DNA of 54,022 nt from Halobacteriales archaeon QH_10_67_22. Its GTDB lineage: Archaea > Halobacteriota > Halobacteria > Halobacteriales > Haloarculaceae. The DNA is taken from NCBI GenBank assembly GCA_003021305.1, contig PXQN01000070.1, forward strand, positions 1-54,022. Direction: 5' to 3'. The translations under genes and the position numbers were made by a program. Under the pieces are notes generated by a model. That model had not been told where the DNA came from. It saw only the letters and a program-made list of their open reading frames with translations, and ran no database searches. Shown piece after piece: positions 25,259 through 38,740 of the stretch (position 1 is its first letter; each line of letters opens with the position of its first letter).

Positions 25259-25593
25259 AGGTAGTAGGCTCGCGCCCCACACCGTAAATCCACGGAAACC
25301 ACGCGGCGCTGGCGGCGGAGTCGGTCGGGAGGTCCCCGGTGGCGATTCCCCGGCCTGATAGTGATTATTGTCGGTCTGTTCCGGCTCGACCGCACGCAAT
25401 CGTGCGGTCGTACCTCTCCCTCCTCGCCGAGACCGAGACCGAACGACCCGACAACGGCCGAGAGAGCCACTGCCAGTATCAGTCTCCCGACGGCGACGAC
25501 GAGCCCGACCGCCACTGTCTTCTCTGTGCTCCATCCGTCCTCGGCGTCGCCGTCCGGCATGTCGGGCCGGTCGTGGTCGACCGGACTAACCAT
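25255..25593 (-). CDS. Possible small membrane protein with MITE-derived tail
   Basis: The first ~60 residues of this 112-codon frame look like a genuine haloarchaeal protein: an acidic start (MPDGDAEDGWSTEKTVAVG, alternative start at 25560) and one hydrophobic helix LILAVALSAVVGSFGLGLG. The frame then runs into the partial MITE (25356-25414), which encodes [13 protein letters not shown], and afterwards into Arg-rich, non-protein-like sequence ending at the ATGA overlap with the hydrolase start. I infer a small gene truncated or extended by the insertion. It could also be a fortuitous frame. Confidence 0.35.
   Translation of the reverse strand: MVSPVDHDRPDMPDGDAEDGWSTEKTVAVGLVVAVGRLILAVALSAVVGSFGLGLGEEGEVRPHDCVRSSRNRPTIITIRPGNRHRGPPDRLRRQRRVVSVDLRCGARAYYL
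25281..25290 (-). promoter_or_regulatory. TATA element of the alpha/beta hydrolase gene
   Basis: GATTTACGGT on the minus strand centred ~28 bp upstream of the start. Confidence 0.4.
25356..25414. mobile_element. Partial family-B MITE
   Basis: 59 bp starting TGATAGTGATTATTGT and matching the left two-thirds of the intact 82-bp element at 31024-31105, including CTGTTCCGG and an internal hairpin (CGACCGCACG-CAAT-CGTGCGGTCG, 10-bp perfect stem). The right terminal repeat is missing: homology stops after GTACC. The hairpin bases differ from those of the 31-kb copy but still pair almost fully. Confidence 0.65.
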
Positions 25594-25617
25594 TCCCTCC
25601 GACAGGTGGGGGTCCGA

Positions 25618-26721
25618 CTACAGTACGCCCATCTCGCCCAGGCGTTCGGGGAGGTAGGTGTCGGTGACGAAGTCCAGGCCGTAGGAGGCAAGCGACTGCT
25701 GTTCGGATTTCTTCTCGATCTCCAGTTGCAGTTCGATCTGTTCCTCCCAGTAGTCGGTCTGGAACCGGGGGTCTTCCAGTTCGGATTCCAGCGCGTTGAC
25801 GTCCGAATCGCCGAGTGGGTCCGTCGGGAGCTCGTAGTCGACGATGTCCTCGGGCTGGATGCCGATGAACTCCGCCTCGGGCGTCGCCAGGTACTCCGAG
25901 AGGTGGGCGCTTTTGATCGACCCGTAGGAGACCGACCCGTAGATCCGGTAGGACCACGGGTCGCCGTCGGTGAACACGGTGACGGGCAGGTCGAGTTCGT
26001 CGTGGAGTCGCTTGGTGAGCCGCCGGGTCGCCCGCGCGGGCTGGCCCTTGAGGTGGACGACCAGCGCGTCGTAAGCCTCGTCGAAGCCGTTCTCGACCAG
26101 TCGGTCCCGCATCCCGCCGGTCTCGACACAGAGGACGAACTCCGCCGAGGTGTCCAGAAACTCGATGGTGTCGGGGTTGTTGGGGATCTGGTAGCCCCCT
26201 TCACCGACGTCCTCCTGGCAGTGGATCTCCCGCTCGCCCCGCCTGGTCTGCTCGCGGATGTGCAACGGCCCCATCACTGTCGCGCCCGACTCCTCGGGGC
26301 GCATGTGGAAGTCCTCGCGTTTGACCTCCGAGACGATCTCTAAGTCCTCGATGAGACTGTTGGACTCGTCCTGGCTGGCAAACTGGGCCTCCGTCAGGTC
26401 CCAGGACTCGCTCAGGTAGTACAGCTCCCGCAGGGTCGACGAGCGGTCCTGGTCTAACTGTTCGGCCAGGAAGTCGATGGTGTAGACGGCTTTCAGGAGC
26501 TTCTGAGCCCCCGAGATGGTCTTGGCACTGCGGGTGCTCTCCCGGTCGCCGTACACCCAGACGTGCTCGTCCTCGTCGAAGACGATGTTCGCCTTCGTCC
26601 GAGTGGGGATCTGCATCGATGGGACGTCGCCCTCCGCGAACTGGTCGTAGAAGTCCGCCGCGAGGTCTATCAGCTGGTCCCGTGCCTCCGCGTTCGTCGT
26701 GGTGTCGCTGTCAGTGCTCAT
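25618..26721 (-). CDS. top6A: DNA topoisomerase VI subunit A
   Basis: 367 residues, the Spo11-like DNA-cleaving subunit of the archaeal type IIB topoisomerase. The catalytic Tyr lies in LRELYYLSE (~residue 100), and the Toprim metal site is visible as [11 protein letters not shown] and [16 protein letters not shown] (DxD). I chose the ATG at 26721; the longer frame upstream is Arg-rich. Its ATG overlaps the top6B stop by 4 bp (ATGA), so A follows B in one operon. The C-terminus ([10 protein letters not shown]) matches other haloarchaeal subunits. Confidence 0.95.
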   Translation of the reverse strand: MSTDSDTTTNAEARDQLIDLAADFYDQFAEGDVPSMQIPTRTKANIVFDEDEHVWVYGDRESTRSAKTISGAQKLLKAVYTIDFLAEQLDQDRSSTLRELYYLSESWDLTEAQFASQDESNSLIEDLEIVSEVKREDFHMRPEESGATVMGPLHIREQTRRGEREIHCQEDVGEGGYQIPNNPDTIEFLDTSAEFVLCVETGGMRDRLVENGFDEAYDALVVHLKGQPARATRRLTKRLHDELDLPVTVFTDGDPWSYRIYGSVSYGSIKSAHLSEYLATPEAEFIGIQPEDIVDYELPTDPLGDSDVNALESELEDPRFQTDYWEEQIELQLEIEKKSEQQSLASYGLDFVTDTYLPERLGEMGVL

Positions 26722-29700
26722 GCGTTTATCGTCAGTTTCTCGTCTTCGATGCCCTCGACCGAGACGTCGAAGTCGGCGTCCTCGCTCACCTCGTAGGTAA
26801 GCGTCGCCGCGTCGCCGCTGGCGACCGACACCGACCACTTGAGGAACCACTCGCCGTCCATCTCGACGACGCTGGCGTCGCCGTTTGCCAGCGTCGGTTC
26901 GGCACCGGCGACGATTTCGGTCAGTTCGACGTCGGCGCTCCGGTCGGAGTTGTTCTCGACCGTGAGTTCGACGGCGTCGCCGTCCCGGTCGCGCTCGACG
27001 AGGACGTTGTTCATGATCCGAGCCAGCGAGTCGTCGATGTCCAGCTGGGGCCGGTCTGTGACTTCGGTGAGTTTCTCGGCCATCTCCGGGAGGATCGTCG
27101 CGAGTTTGTCCTGTTTCTCCCGGCGCTGTTGCATCGAGCGGCGCTTCTTGAGGTAGGATTTTAATTCGCGGGCGGCCTCCCGCACCGCGAGTTCGATCTC
27201 CGATTCGATCTCGGGGATGTTCGCGACTGCGTCTTTGGACTCGCTCGTGAAGGGGACGTTCGTGGAGGCGATGTGAACCATGATCACCGCGGCGTCGGTC
27301 GGGATGCCCGACCCGCCGGGCTGGTTCAGGTTGTAGTTGCGCCAGTTGATCTGTTTGACCACGTCCGTGGTCGCACAGGCACCGCGCTGGTAGACGAGGG
27401 GCACGCGGTTGGCGAAGCGCAACACGTCGGCGCTGCTCTCGCTTTCCAGTTCGCCGCCGTAGGCGAGGCCGGCCTCGACGATGAACGGGTCGCCGCCGTG
27501 GACCGACGCCTCCCGCGTCGAGGCGGCGTAGAAGTCGGCGTCGAATTCCTTTCGCAACCCCGCCTCGATCAGGTCGTCGGTGATGGGTGCCAGACAGTCC
27601 GTCGGCGGGGAGATGATATCGGTCTCCCGCATCGCCTCCAGCAGGTCACTCGCCGTGTCGCGCTCGCCCGCGATGGTCCCCACGTTGGGTGGGTCGTCCG
27701 GCACTCGCCGGGCGATATCCCACAGTGCGTCGAGGGTCTTCTCGCGGGCAGTCTCCCCGAACGTCGCGTCGTCGTACTCCTCGGTGGCGTCGGCCGACCG
27801 GTCGACGAACTCGCGAACCTCCGCGCGCGTCAGTCGGTGGGTCTCGCCGGCCCCGTCGAACTTCGCGGCGAGTCGTTCGGCCAGCCCCTGGACGTGGGCG
27901 TCGTCTTTCCGGGTGCTCGTTGCCTCGTCGACCAGCGCGTAGACGTCCGACCGCAACTGCTCGACCCCGTCGCTCGCGTCGTCTTCGCCGTCGTGCTCGC
28001 CCGTGCCGGTGACCGCACTCCAGGCGGCCTCGACAGCCTTCTCGCGGACCGTCGAGCCGAACGTCTTGTCGTATTTTTCCTCGACGTCGTCGGCCACGTC
28101 GTCGACCAACTCCGCCAGTTCGTGGTAGGCGACCCGCTCGTAGTCGGCCAGAGCCTCGGCGACCCGCTGGGAGAACTCGGCGGTCGCGTCCGCGCCCTTG
28201 TTGGCGACGACGCGCTCGACGGCGTCGGCCACGTCGGCGTCCTCGTGGGCCCCTGGCGGCCGCCAGGCCATCTCGCGGCCGTAGTGGCGGTCACGGAAGT
28301 TGTCGATGACCTTGTCGGCGGTGGTGGCACCGACCCGGGTGAACTCACCCTGGAGGAACCCGGAGACAGAGTACGAATCAGTCGCCTCCAGCATCTTGAT
28401 GAGCGTGCCGAGTTCGACCCCGTGAGGGTGGGGGCGTATCTCCTCGGTCTCGTCGGGCAACTGGTCGGTCGCCCGTTCGGACTTGATGTGGGCGTCGGGT
28501 TCGCGCAACTCGATCCGGGCGTGGGGGTTGACGACTGCCGTGTGCTTGATGTAGTCGTGGAGCTGGGTGCGGGCGCGCATGTTCCCCTCCATCTCCAGTT
28601 CGATGCGCGTCCCGTGGGTGCGGTCCCACGTCGTGGTCTCCTCGACGTCTATCTCGGGTTCGTTCGTGTCCGTGTCGATGATGAGCTCGAAGTACTCGGC
28701 CTCGTCGCTCCCTTTCGTCCGGGAGGTGATCTTCGCCGGCTTCCCGCTGGTCAACTGGGAGTACAGCACCGCCGCCGAAATCCCGATGCCCTGCTGGCCG
28801 CGGCTGTTTTTCACCGACAGCGCCCCGTCGTTGACCACGACGAAGTTCTCGTCGCACCCCGTCGAGCCGGGCACCGAGATGTCGTAGACGTACTCCGGCG
28901 GGTCGACTGCTTCGACGGATTTCACCGGCAGAAGACACATGTCCGTCTCGGTGACCCCGTGGAGGCGCTGGACGGTTGCCCAGAGGTCGTGGAGTTTCCC
29001 CGTCGGCCGATGAGAGTCGTCGAGTAACCCCATCTCTGTGAGATCGTGTACGTACCGGGGCTTTTCGACGTGCTGTCCGTCGAGGGCGTCCTCGATCAGT
29101 GACTGATACACCGCCGCCTCTTCTACACTGGACCCGACACCGGCACCCAACAACAGTCCGGGGATAGTATCGGGGACAGTCCCTGTTCACCCGCTTCCCG
29201 TTCTGTCTCGAAGACGTTCGAGAGGGCGACGTCGTCGCCGTAGACTTTCGTTCGGTACTCCGTGCTCGGTTCGTCGGCGTATCCGTGACTGTTCTCCGCA
29301 ACCTCGGTACTCGCGAGGACCCCTTGCATGTTCCACAGAACGGACAACTGACGTGCCAGCGTCTCACTCGTCGTCGTGTGAGAGAGTTCGTCGCTCGGGT
29401 GGCTGTCGGAGCCGTCACCCTGGTACAGTGCGGCGATGAACTCCTCCTGGTGCTCCGGTTTCGCTTCGAAGACGAAATCCGGTATTTGCTTGTTTCCCGC
29501 ACCGTCGCTACAGACCTGCTCGAAACACAACGAGAGCGGTGACTCGAACGCCTTCACGCGAGTCGAATTTCGGTCGCGGTCGACAGTCGTCGTCCCCCCT
29601 CCGACCGTCGCGACAGCCGCCTCGGTCGCTTCGACTAGTTCCGTCTCGTGTGAACCGAACGTAAACCCGACCTGTCGCTCGCCCACGTGTCCCTCCGAGA

Positions 29701-30799
29701 TGTAATCGGCGACGAGTTTCACGAAAGCGGACGACAGCGGAACGGACACTGGTATCGACGTTTCCTCGCCACCGACCTGGGACGTTCGGAACGTACAATC
29801 GGCGGCTCTGTCTTCCCACCCGAGCTCAAGGACTGTTTCCGCTGGCAGATATCCCCCTTCGAGATAGTTCGTTTCGAGACTGTCTTTCAGTACGTCGACA
29901 CCATCGTACCGGTAGTACGTCCGTTTCCGGTCGCTATCGGGGGTCGGTCTCTTTCGAACTTTCTCGCCCGTCCGCAACCGTTCCAGCGTCTCCCGCTCGA
30001 AACCGTAGACGTACAGTCGACGGCCGTCGAGTTGCTCCGGTGTGATGTCGTTCAGGAGGTTGACTGTCTCGGTGGTCTCTCCGGGCGACGGCAGCGACTG
30101 TGGTGTGAGTACGGTGTCGCCGGGTTCCAGTTCGGACGCTTCGACCTCTCTCGTCTCTCCGGTTTTCGTCAGTGTGAACAGGCAGTGGTCACCGGTGACC
30201 TCGACGGATCGTCCTTTTTCGGTCGTTATCCGGTACACCTGTCCGTCAGTTTCGTGCCGGATAGCGTGTGTCATCGGTTCCCACGACATTTCGTGGGTGG
30301 TCCTGTCGAACGAGGGGACCTCGATATCGCCAGCGATAGGGCGCGTGGCTTCGCCTTCCTCCGGGAGATACGCGTCGCACAGCACCCCGACCGGAACCGT
30401 CTCTATCTCATCCTCTCGTTTGACCAGGACTCGTTGGTCCGGCGTCAGTGACTGCTCGCGTTTGTGAAACCGGGAGCCGTACAGCAGTTTCCCGAAGACT
30501 TTCGGGATCTGTTCTCTCGTGATCCCGGGGCCGTTGTCCTCGACGACGAGGCGGTAGTAGTCGCCCAGGTCCTCTATCTCGACGTAGATGTCGGGGAGGA
30601 TGCCGGCCTCCTCGGTGGCGTCGAGCGAGTTGTCGACGGCTTCCTTGACCGCCGTCACCAGCGCCCGGGCCTCGGAGTCGAACCCGAGCATGTGCTTGTT
30701 CTTCTCGAAGAACTCGGCGATCGAGATAGCGCGCTGGCTCTCGGCCAGTTCCTCGGCTATCCCCTCGCTCTCGCCGAGTCGCGACTGAAACGAGGTCAT
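26718..30799 (-). CDS. top6B: DNA topoisomerase VI subunit B, intein-containing, frame interrupted
   Basis: ATP-binding GHKL subunit of Topo VI. From the ATG at 30799: [28 protein letters not shown] (N-box) and VVEDNGPGI (G1) precede an intein (28806-30451). After it, [22 protein letters not shown] (G2) and the transducer and C-terminal domains continue to 26718. Without the intein the product would be ~811 residues, normal for haloarchaea. In this sequence the intein holds a one-base frame break between 29126 and 29186. Frame 1 ends in a TAG at 29123-29125, and the C-terminal part is open only from 29186 leftward in another frame. As written no full Top6B can be made, which argues for sequencing error or recoding, because the gene is expected to be essential. 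Confidence 0.9.
28806..30451 (-). other. Top6B intein with LAGLIDADG endonuclease, frameshifted
   Basis: Inserted between extein Gln116 (FHKREQ) and SRGQQG. It starts with Ser ([14 protein letters not shown]) and ends VKN before the +1 Ser. Block B is [16 protein letters not shown] endonuclease motifs are [13 protein letters not shown] and [11 protein letters not shown]; block F is [17 protein letters not shown]. The 1646-bp length is 2 modulo 3, one base short of 549 codons. The penultimate residue is Lys, where His usually assists Asn cyclisation. Codon third positions are less GC-biased than in the exteins, consistent with horizontal spread. Confidence 0.85.
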
Positions 30800-30823
30800 T
30801 CTACGCCCCCTTACTGGCGGACA

Positions 30824-30833
30824 CGATAAAAGG
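30824..30833 (-). promoter_or_regulatory. TATA box of top6B-top6A
   Basis: CCTTTTATCG on the minus strand, centred ~29 bp upstream of the top6B ATG at 30799. Confidence 0.55.
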
Positions 30834-30972
30834 CGTTCGCCGCCGGAGTGAAAGTGGTCGTCACTCCTCGTCGTCCGGCCGGGACCGGTCGGGTCGCCAG
30901 AGCGACCGCTCCGCGAGCGCCCGCTTCGGGAAGCCATCCATACTCTCGGTAATCCGTCGGTATCGTCGTCTC

Positions 30973-35024
<4,052 letters not shown>

Positions 35025-35028
<4 letters not shown>

Positions 35029-37574
35029 GTTCGGACCTGCCAAGTCCCGACGACCCGGGCGACGTGGCGGCCAGCGTCGACCGCGTCCGGGTCGAAGACG
35101 AGATGGAGCAAAGTTACATCGACTACGCGATGAGCGTCATCGCCGGGCGCGCCCTGCCCGACGTCAGGGACGGCCTCAAACCCGTCCACCGGCGCATCCT
35201 CTATGCGATGTCCGAGATGGGCGTCTCCTCGGGCTCCTCGCACCGCAAGTCCTCGTCGATCGTCGGCGAAACGATGGGTGACTACCACCCACACGGTGAC
35301 TCGGCGATCTACGACACCCTGGTGCGGATGGCCCAGGACTTCTCGATGCGGTACCCGCTGGTCGACGGCCAGGGCAACTTCGGGTCGATGGACGGCGACC
35401 CGCCGGCGGCGATGCGCTACACGGAGGCCCGGATGGCCCCCATCGCCGAGGAGCTGCTCGACGACATCGGGAAAGACACGGTCGACTTCCAGGCCAACTA
35501 CGACGACCGCCTGACCGAACCGGAGGTCCTCCCGGCGAAGGTACCCAACCTCCTCGTGAACGGCTCGTCGGGTATCGCCGTCGGGATGTCGACGAACATC
35601 CCGCCACACAACCTCGGCGAGGTGATAGACGCCGTCGTCCACCTCATCGACAACCCCGACTGCGAGGTGGACGACCTCGTCGACACCCGCGACGACCGGG
35701 GCAACGGCACGGCCGGTCCGATCAGCGGGCCGGACTTCCCGACCGGTGGCACCATCGTCGGCCGCGAGGCCGTCTACTCGGCCTACGCCACCGGCCGGGG
35801 CCGCGTCGCCGTCCGGGCGACGTACGAACTCCAGCGCGAGGAGGGACGGATCGTCGTCACCGAGATCCCGTTCCAGGAGAACAAGGCCCGGATAGTAGAA
35901 CGCATCGCCGAGGACGTCACCGACGGGAAGATCGAGGGCGTCTCGGACCTGCGCGACGAGTCCGACCGCAACGGGGTCCGCATCGTCGTCGAACTGAAAC
36001 GCAACGCCAACATCGACGTCGTCGAGAACCAGCTGAAAAAACACCACCTCGAATCGACGTTCGGCGTCATCAACCTCGCGCTGGTCGACGGCCAGCCCCG
36101 CGTGCTGACGCTCAAGGAGACGCTGCAACACTACCTGGACCACCGCAAGGAAGTCGTCCGCCGCCGCTCGGAGTACGACCTCGCGGAGGCCGAGGACCGC
36201 GCGCACATCCTCGAAGGTCGGCTGAAAGCGCTCGAGAACGTCGACGCCGTCGTCGACCTCGTCCGGTCGAGCGAGGACCGCGACCAGGCCAAAGCGGGGC
36301 TGCAAGGCGAACTGGAGCCCGCCGACCTGGCCAGTGACCTGGAGTACCCCGAGGAGGTAGCGACCTTCGACTTCTCGGCCGACCAGGCCGACCACGTCGT
36401 CCGGATGCAACTCGGGTCGCTCACCTCGATGGAAGCCGGCGAGATAGAGGACGAGTACGAACAGGTCCAGGCGGAGATCGACCGACTGGAGACGATCCTC
36501 GGCGACGAGGAGGAACTGCTGGGCGTGATCAAGGCGGAACTGGAAGCGATCCGCGAGGAGTACGCCGACGAGCGCAAGACCACCTTCGTCGAGAGCGACG
36601 AGATCACCAACGAGGACCTCATCCCCGAGGAGGACGTCCTCGTCGTTATCACGGAGGACGACTACATCAAGCGGATGCCGGTCGAGCGGTTCGACCCGCA
36701 GGGCCGGGGCGGCAAGGGGATCATCGGCGCCGACCCGAAGGAGGGCGACCGCGTCTCGAAGGTGTTCCGCGCCAACACCCACGACTACCTGCTCTGTTTC
36801 ACCAACCGGGGGCAGGTCTACCGGCTGAAGACCTACGAGATCCCGGAGATGTCCCGCACGGCGCGGGGCAAGTCGGCGGTCAACCTCGTCGACCTGGACG
36901 ACGGCGAGGAGATAACGGCCGTCGTCACTACCGACGAGTTCGAACCCGACGAGTGTATCACGATGGTCACCCGGCAGGGGTACGTCAAGCGCACCTGTGC
37001 CGACCAGTTCGAGAACATCCTCTCGACGGGGATCATCGCGGCCTCGCTGGAGGAAGGCGACGAACTCGTCGACGTGGAGGTCACCGACAGGACCGGCGAC
37101 CTCGTCATCGCCACCGAGGGCGGCATGACCATCCGCTTCGACGAGGACGAGGTCCGCGAGATGGGTCGCAACGCCCGCGGCGTCCGGGCCATCGACCTGG
37201 GGGACGGCGACGCCGTCGCCGGGATGGTCGCGACCGGCGACGACGGCAGCCGGTCGCTGCTGACGGTCACGAAACACGGCTACGGCAAGCGGACGCCCCT
37301 CTCGGAGTACCGGTCCCAGTCGCGCTACGGGAAGGGCCTCATCGACATCAAGACCGACGACCGCAACGGTCCGGTCAGCACTGTCAAGGCCGTCACCCCC
37401 GACGACGACCTCGTCATCATGAGCGAGAACGGCCAGATCATGCGGATCCGCGCCGGCGAGGTGAGCGAGGTCGGCCGCAACACCAAAGGCGTCGTCGTCA
37501 TGCGACTCGACGAGAACGACCAGGTCGCAAGCGTCGACGTGGTGCCGGCGACCGTCGAGGGGGACGGCGAGTAA
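35025..37574 (+). CDS. gyrA: DNA gyrase subunit A
   Basis: 849 residues. Cleavage domain: [20 protein letters not shown], and [20 protein letters not shown] with Ser and Asp at the quinolone-resistance positions. The active-site Tyr is in [12 protein letters not shown] coiled-coil region follows (~residues 440-500), then a C-terminal six-bladed pinwheel with a complete GyrA box QGRGGKG, indicating true negative-supercoiling ability. It follows gyrB with a bridging micro-ORF. No intein. Confidence 0.96.
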
Positions 37575-37604
37575 AGCGCGAGCGCCCTGGTCGCTGTCGG
37601 GCCG

Positions 37605-38600
37605 TCAGTCCCGAACGACGGCCTGGTCCTCGTAGCCGGCCCGGACACCCTTGACGGTGTAGGCGAACTCGTACTCGTCGGGGCCGTCGCCGAGGTCTTT
37701 CACGACGACCCGTTCGGTCGAGCGGTCGGTCACCTGCGGGTGTACCTGTTCGTCGGCGTAGGGCGTGACCTGCACCGACAGCGGCTCCTCGCTGCTGGTG
37801 ACCATCGAGAAGTGGTCGGGCAACTCGACGACTGCGACGCCGTCGGTCAGTTCGGCGACGTCGGTCGTCTCGGTCCGGGGTGTCCCCGACTCGACCGACG
37901 TGTAGACGACGTCCTGCGGTCCCGCGTCGGTCGAGACGGTCTGAACGAAGTTCTTGACGCCGCTGACCTGGAGGTCGCCGCCGACCTCCATCGTGCCGTC
38001 GACCTTCGCGCTGTCGGGCGTGTACAACCCGTACCCGTCGTCGGACTCGACTTCGCCGCGGACGCCGTAAGTGGTGCCCGAACCGGCGGTGTTTATCCCT
38101 TCGACACCGAACCCCTCCGGCGACTTGGCGAGGCCACGGACGCCCTTGGTCGGGCCCTCGGAGTGTTGGGCGACGCCGATGACACCAGTACCGTACTTGG
38201 CGGCCGACCGCCCCTCCAGTCCCTTGGCGCCACCGGTCTCCGCGACGGCGTTGCCGAGCAGACCGATACCGTCCGAGGATTTGGTCTTGCCTTCGATACC
38301 CTTGTTCCGTCCGGAGTCGTCGTGGGCGACGCCCTGGATGGCGATCCCCTCCGGGTCGGCGGTCGCGCCGACGTACGCGCGGGAGGTGTTGCTGCCGACG
38401 TCGATCGTCAGCCCCGGGGTTCCCGGGTCACCGTCCCACGTCTGTGTCAGGTGGTCGCCCTCACCGGCCGACGCCGTCCCGGTCAATCCCAAGAGTCCGA
38501 GTCCGCCAAAGCCTGCCAGGAGCGCGCGCCGCGACGTGCCCCCCGGTCCGCTGGTCGTTACACTATCCCCCGCAGACGTATCCACATCGTCGTTCGTCAT
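37605..38600 (-). CDS. Tat-exported protein with fibre-like Gly-rich repeats
   Basis: 331 residues. A twin-arginine signal (TSRRALLAGFGGLGLLGLTG) predicts Tat export with cleavage after TASA. Residues ~70-205 contain about six irregular ~22-residue units built on a G-x-G-V/L-x-G pattern (GIGLLGNAVAETGGAKGLEG, YGTGVIGVAQHSEG, GFGVEGINTAGSG, YGVRGEVESDDGYGLY), resembling repeats in tail-fibre-like and other secreted bacterial proteins. The C-terminal ~125 residues form a beta-rich domain (VKNFVQTVSTDAGPQDVVY...). A clear Shine-Dalgarno AAGGAG lies 7 nt before the ATG, unlike most genes here. It lies just downstream of the glycan cluster. Function unknown; surface attachment or a structural role is inference. 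Confidence 0.8.
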   Translation of the reverse strand: MTNDDVDTSAGDSVTTSGPGGTSRRALLAGFGGLGLLGLTGTASAGEGDHLTQTWDGDPGTPGLTIDVGSNTSRAYVGATADPEGIAIQGVAHDDSGRNKGIEGKTKSSDGIGLLGNAVAETGGAKGLEGRSAAKYGTGVIGVAQHSEGPTKGVRGLAKSPEGFGVEGINTAGSGTTYGVRGEVESDDGYGLYTPDSAKVDGTMEVGGDLQVSGVKNFVQTVSTDAGPQDVVYTSVESGTPRTETTDVAELTDGVAVVELPDHFSMVTSSEEPLSVQVTPYADEQVHPQVTDRSTERVVVKDLGDGPDEYEFAYTVKGVRAGYEDQAVVRD

Positions 38601-38680
38601 CCCTGAACTCCTTTATCTCCACCCAGATGTGACCGGACATCGCCTGTCGCCTGCTCACCCCATCCGGTCACGTCTTACTG

Positions 38681-38702
38681 AATGGATATTTTCACTATAC
38701 AC
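38681..38702 (-). promoter_or_regulatory. AT-rich promoter candidate for the Tat fibre-repeat gene
   Basis: An AT-rich patch (GTATAGTGAAAATATCC on the minus strand) lies ~85-100 bp upstream of the 38600 start, in a spacer otherwise GC-rich. With the Shine-Dalgarno sequence it suggests a leadered transcript. Confidence 0.35.
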
Positions 38703-38740
38703 ACGAGTTAACTTAAGAGTGGTGACGTGTTCCTGTCGGG

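Noticed and set aside
29120-29190. Programmed -1 or +1 frameshifting as the default explanation of the top6B break
   Set aside because: No classic slippery heptamer with downstream structure was recognised. A homopolymer sequencing error is simpler, so recoding is kept only as a possibility in the finding.
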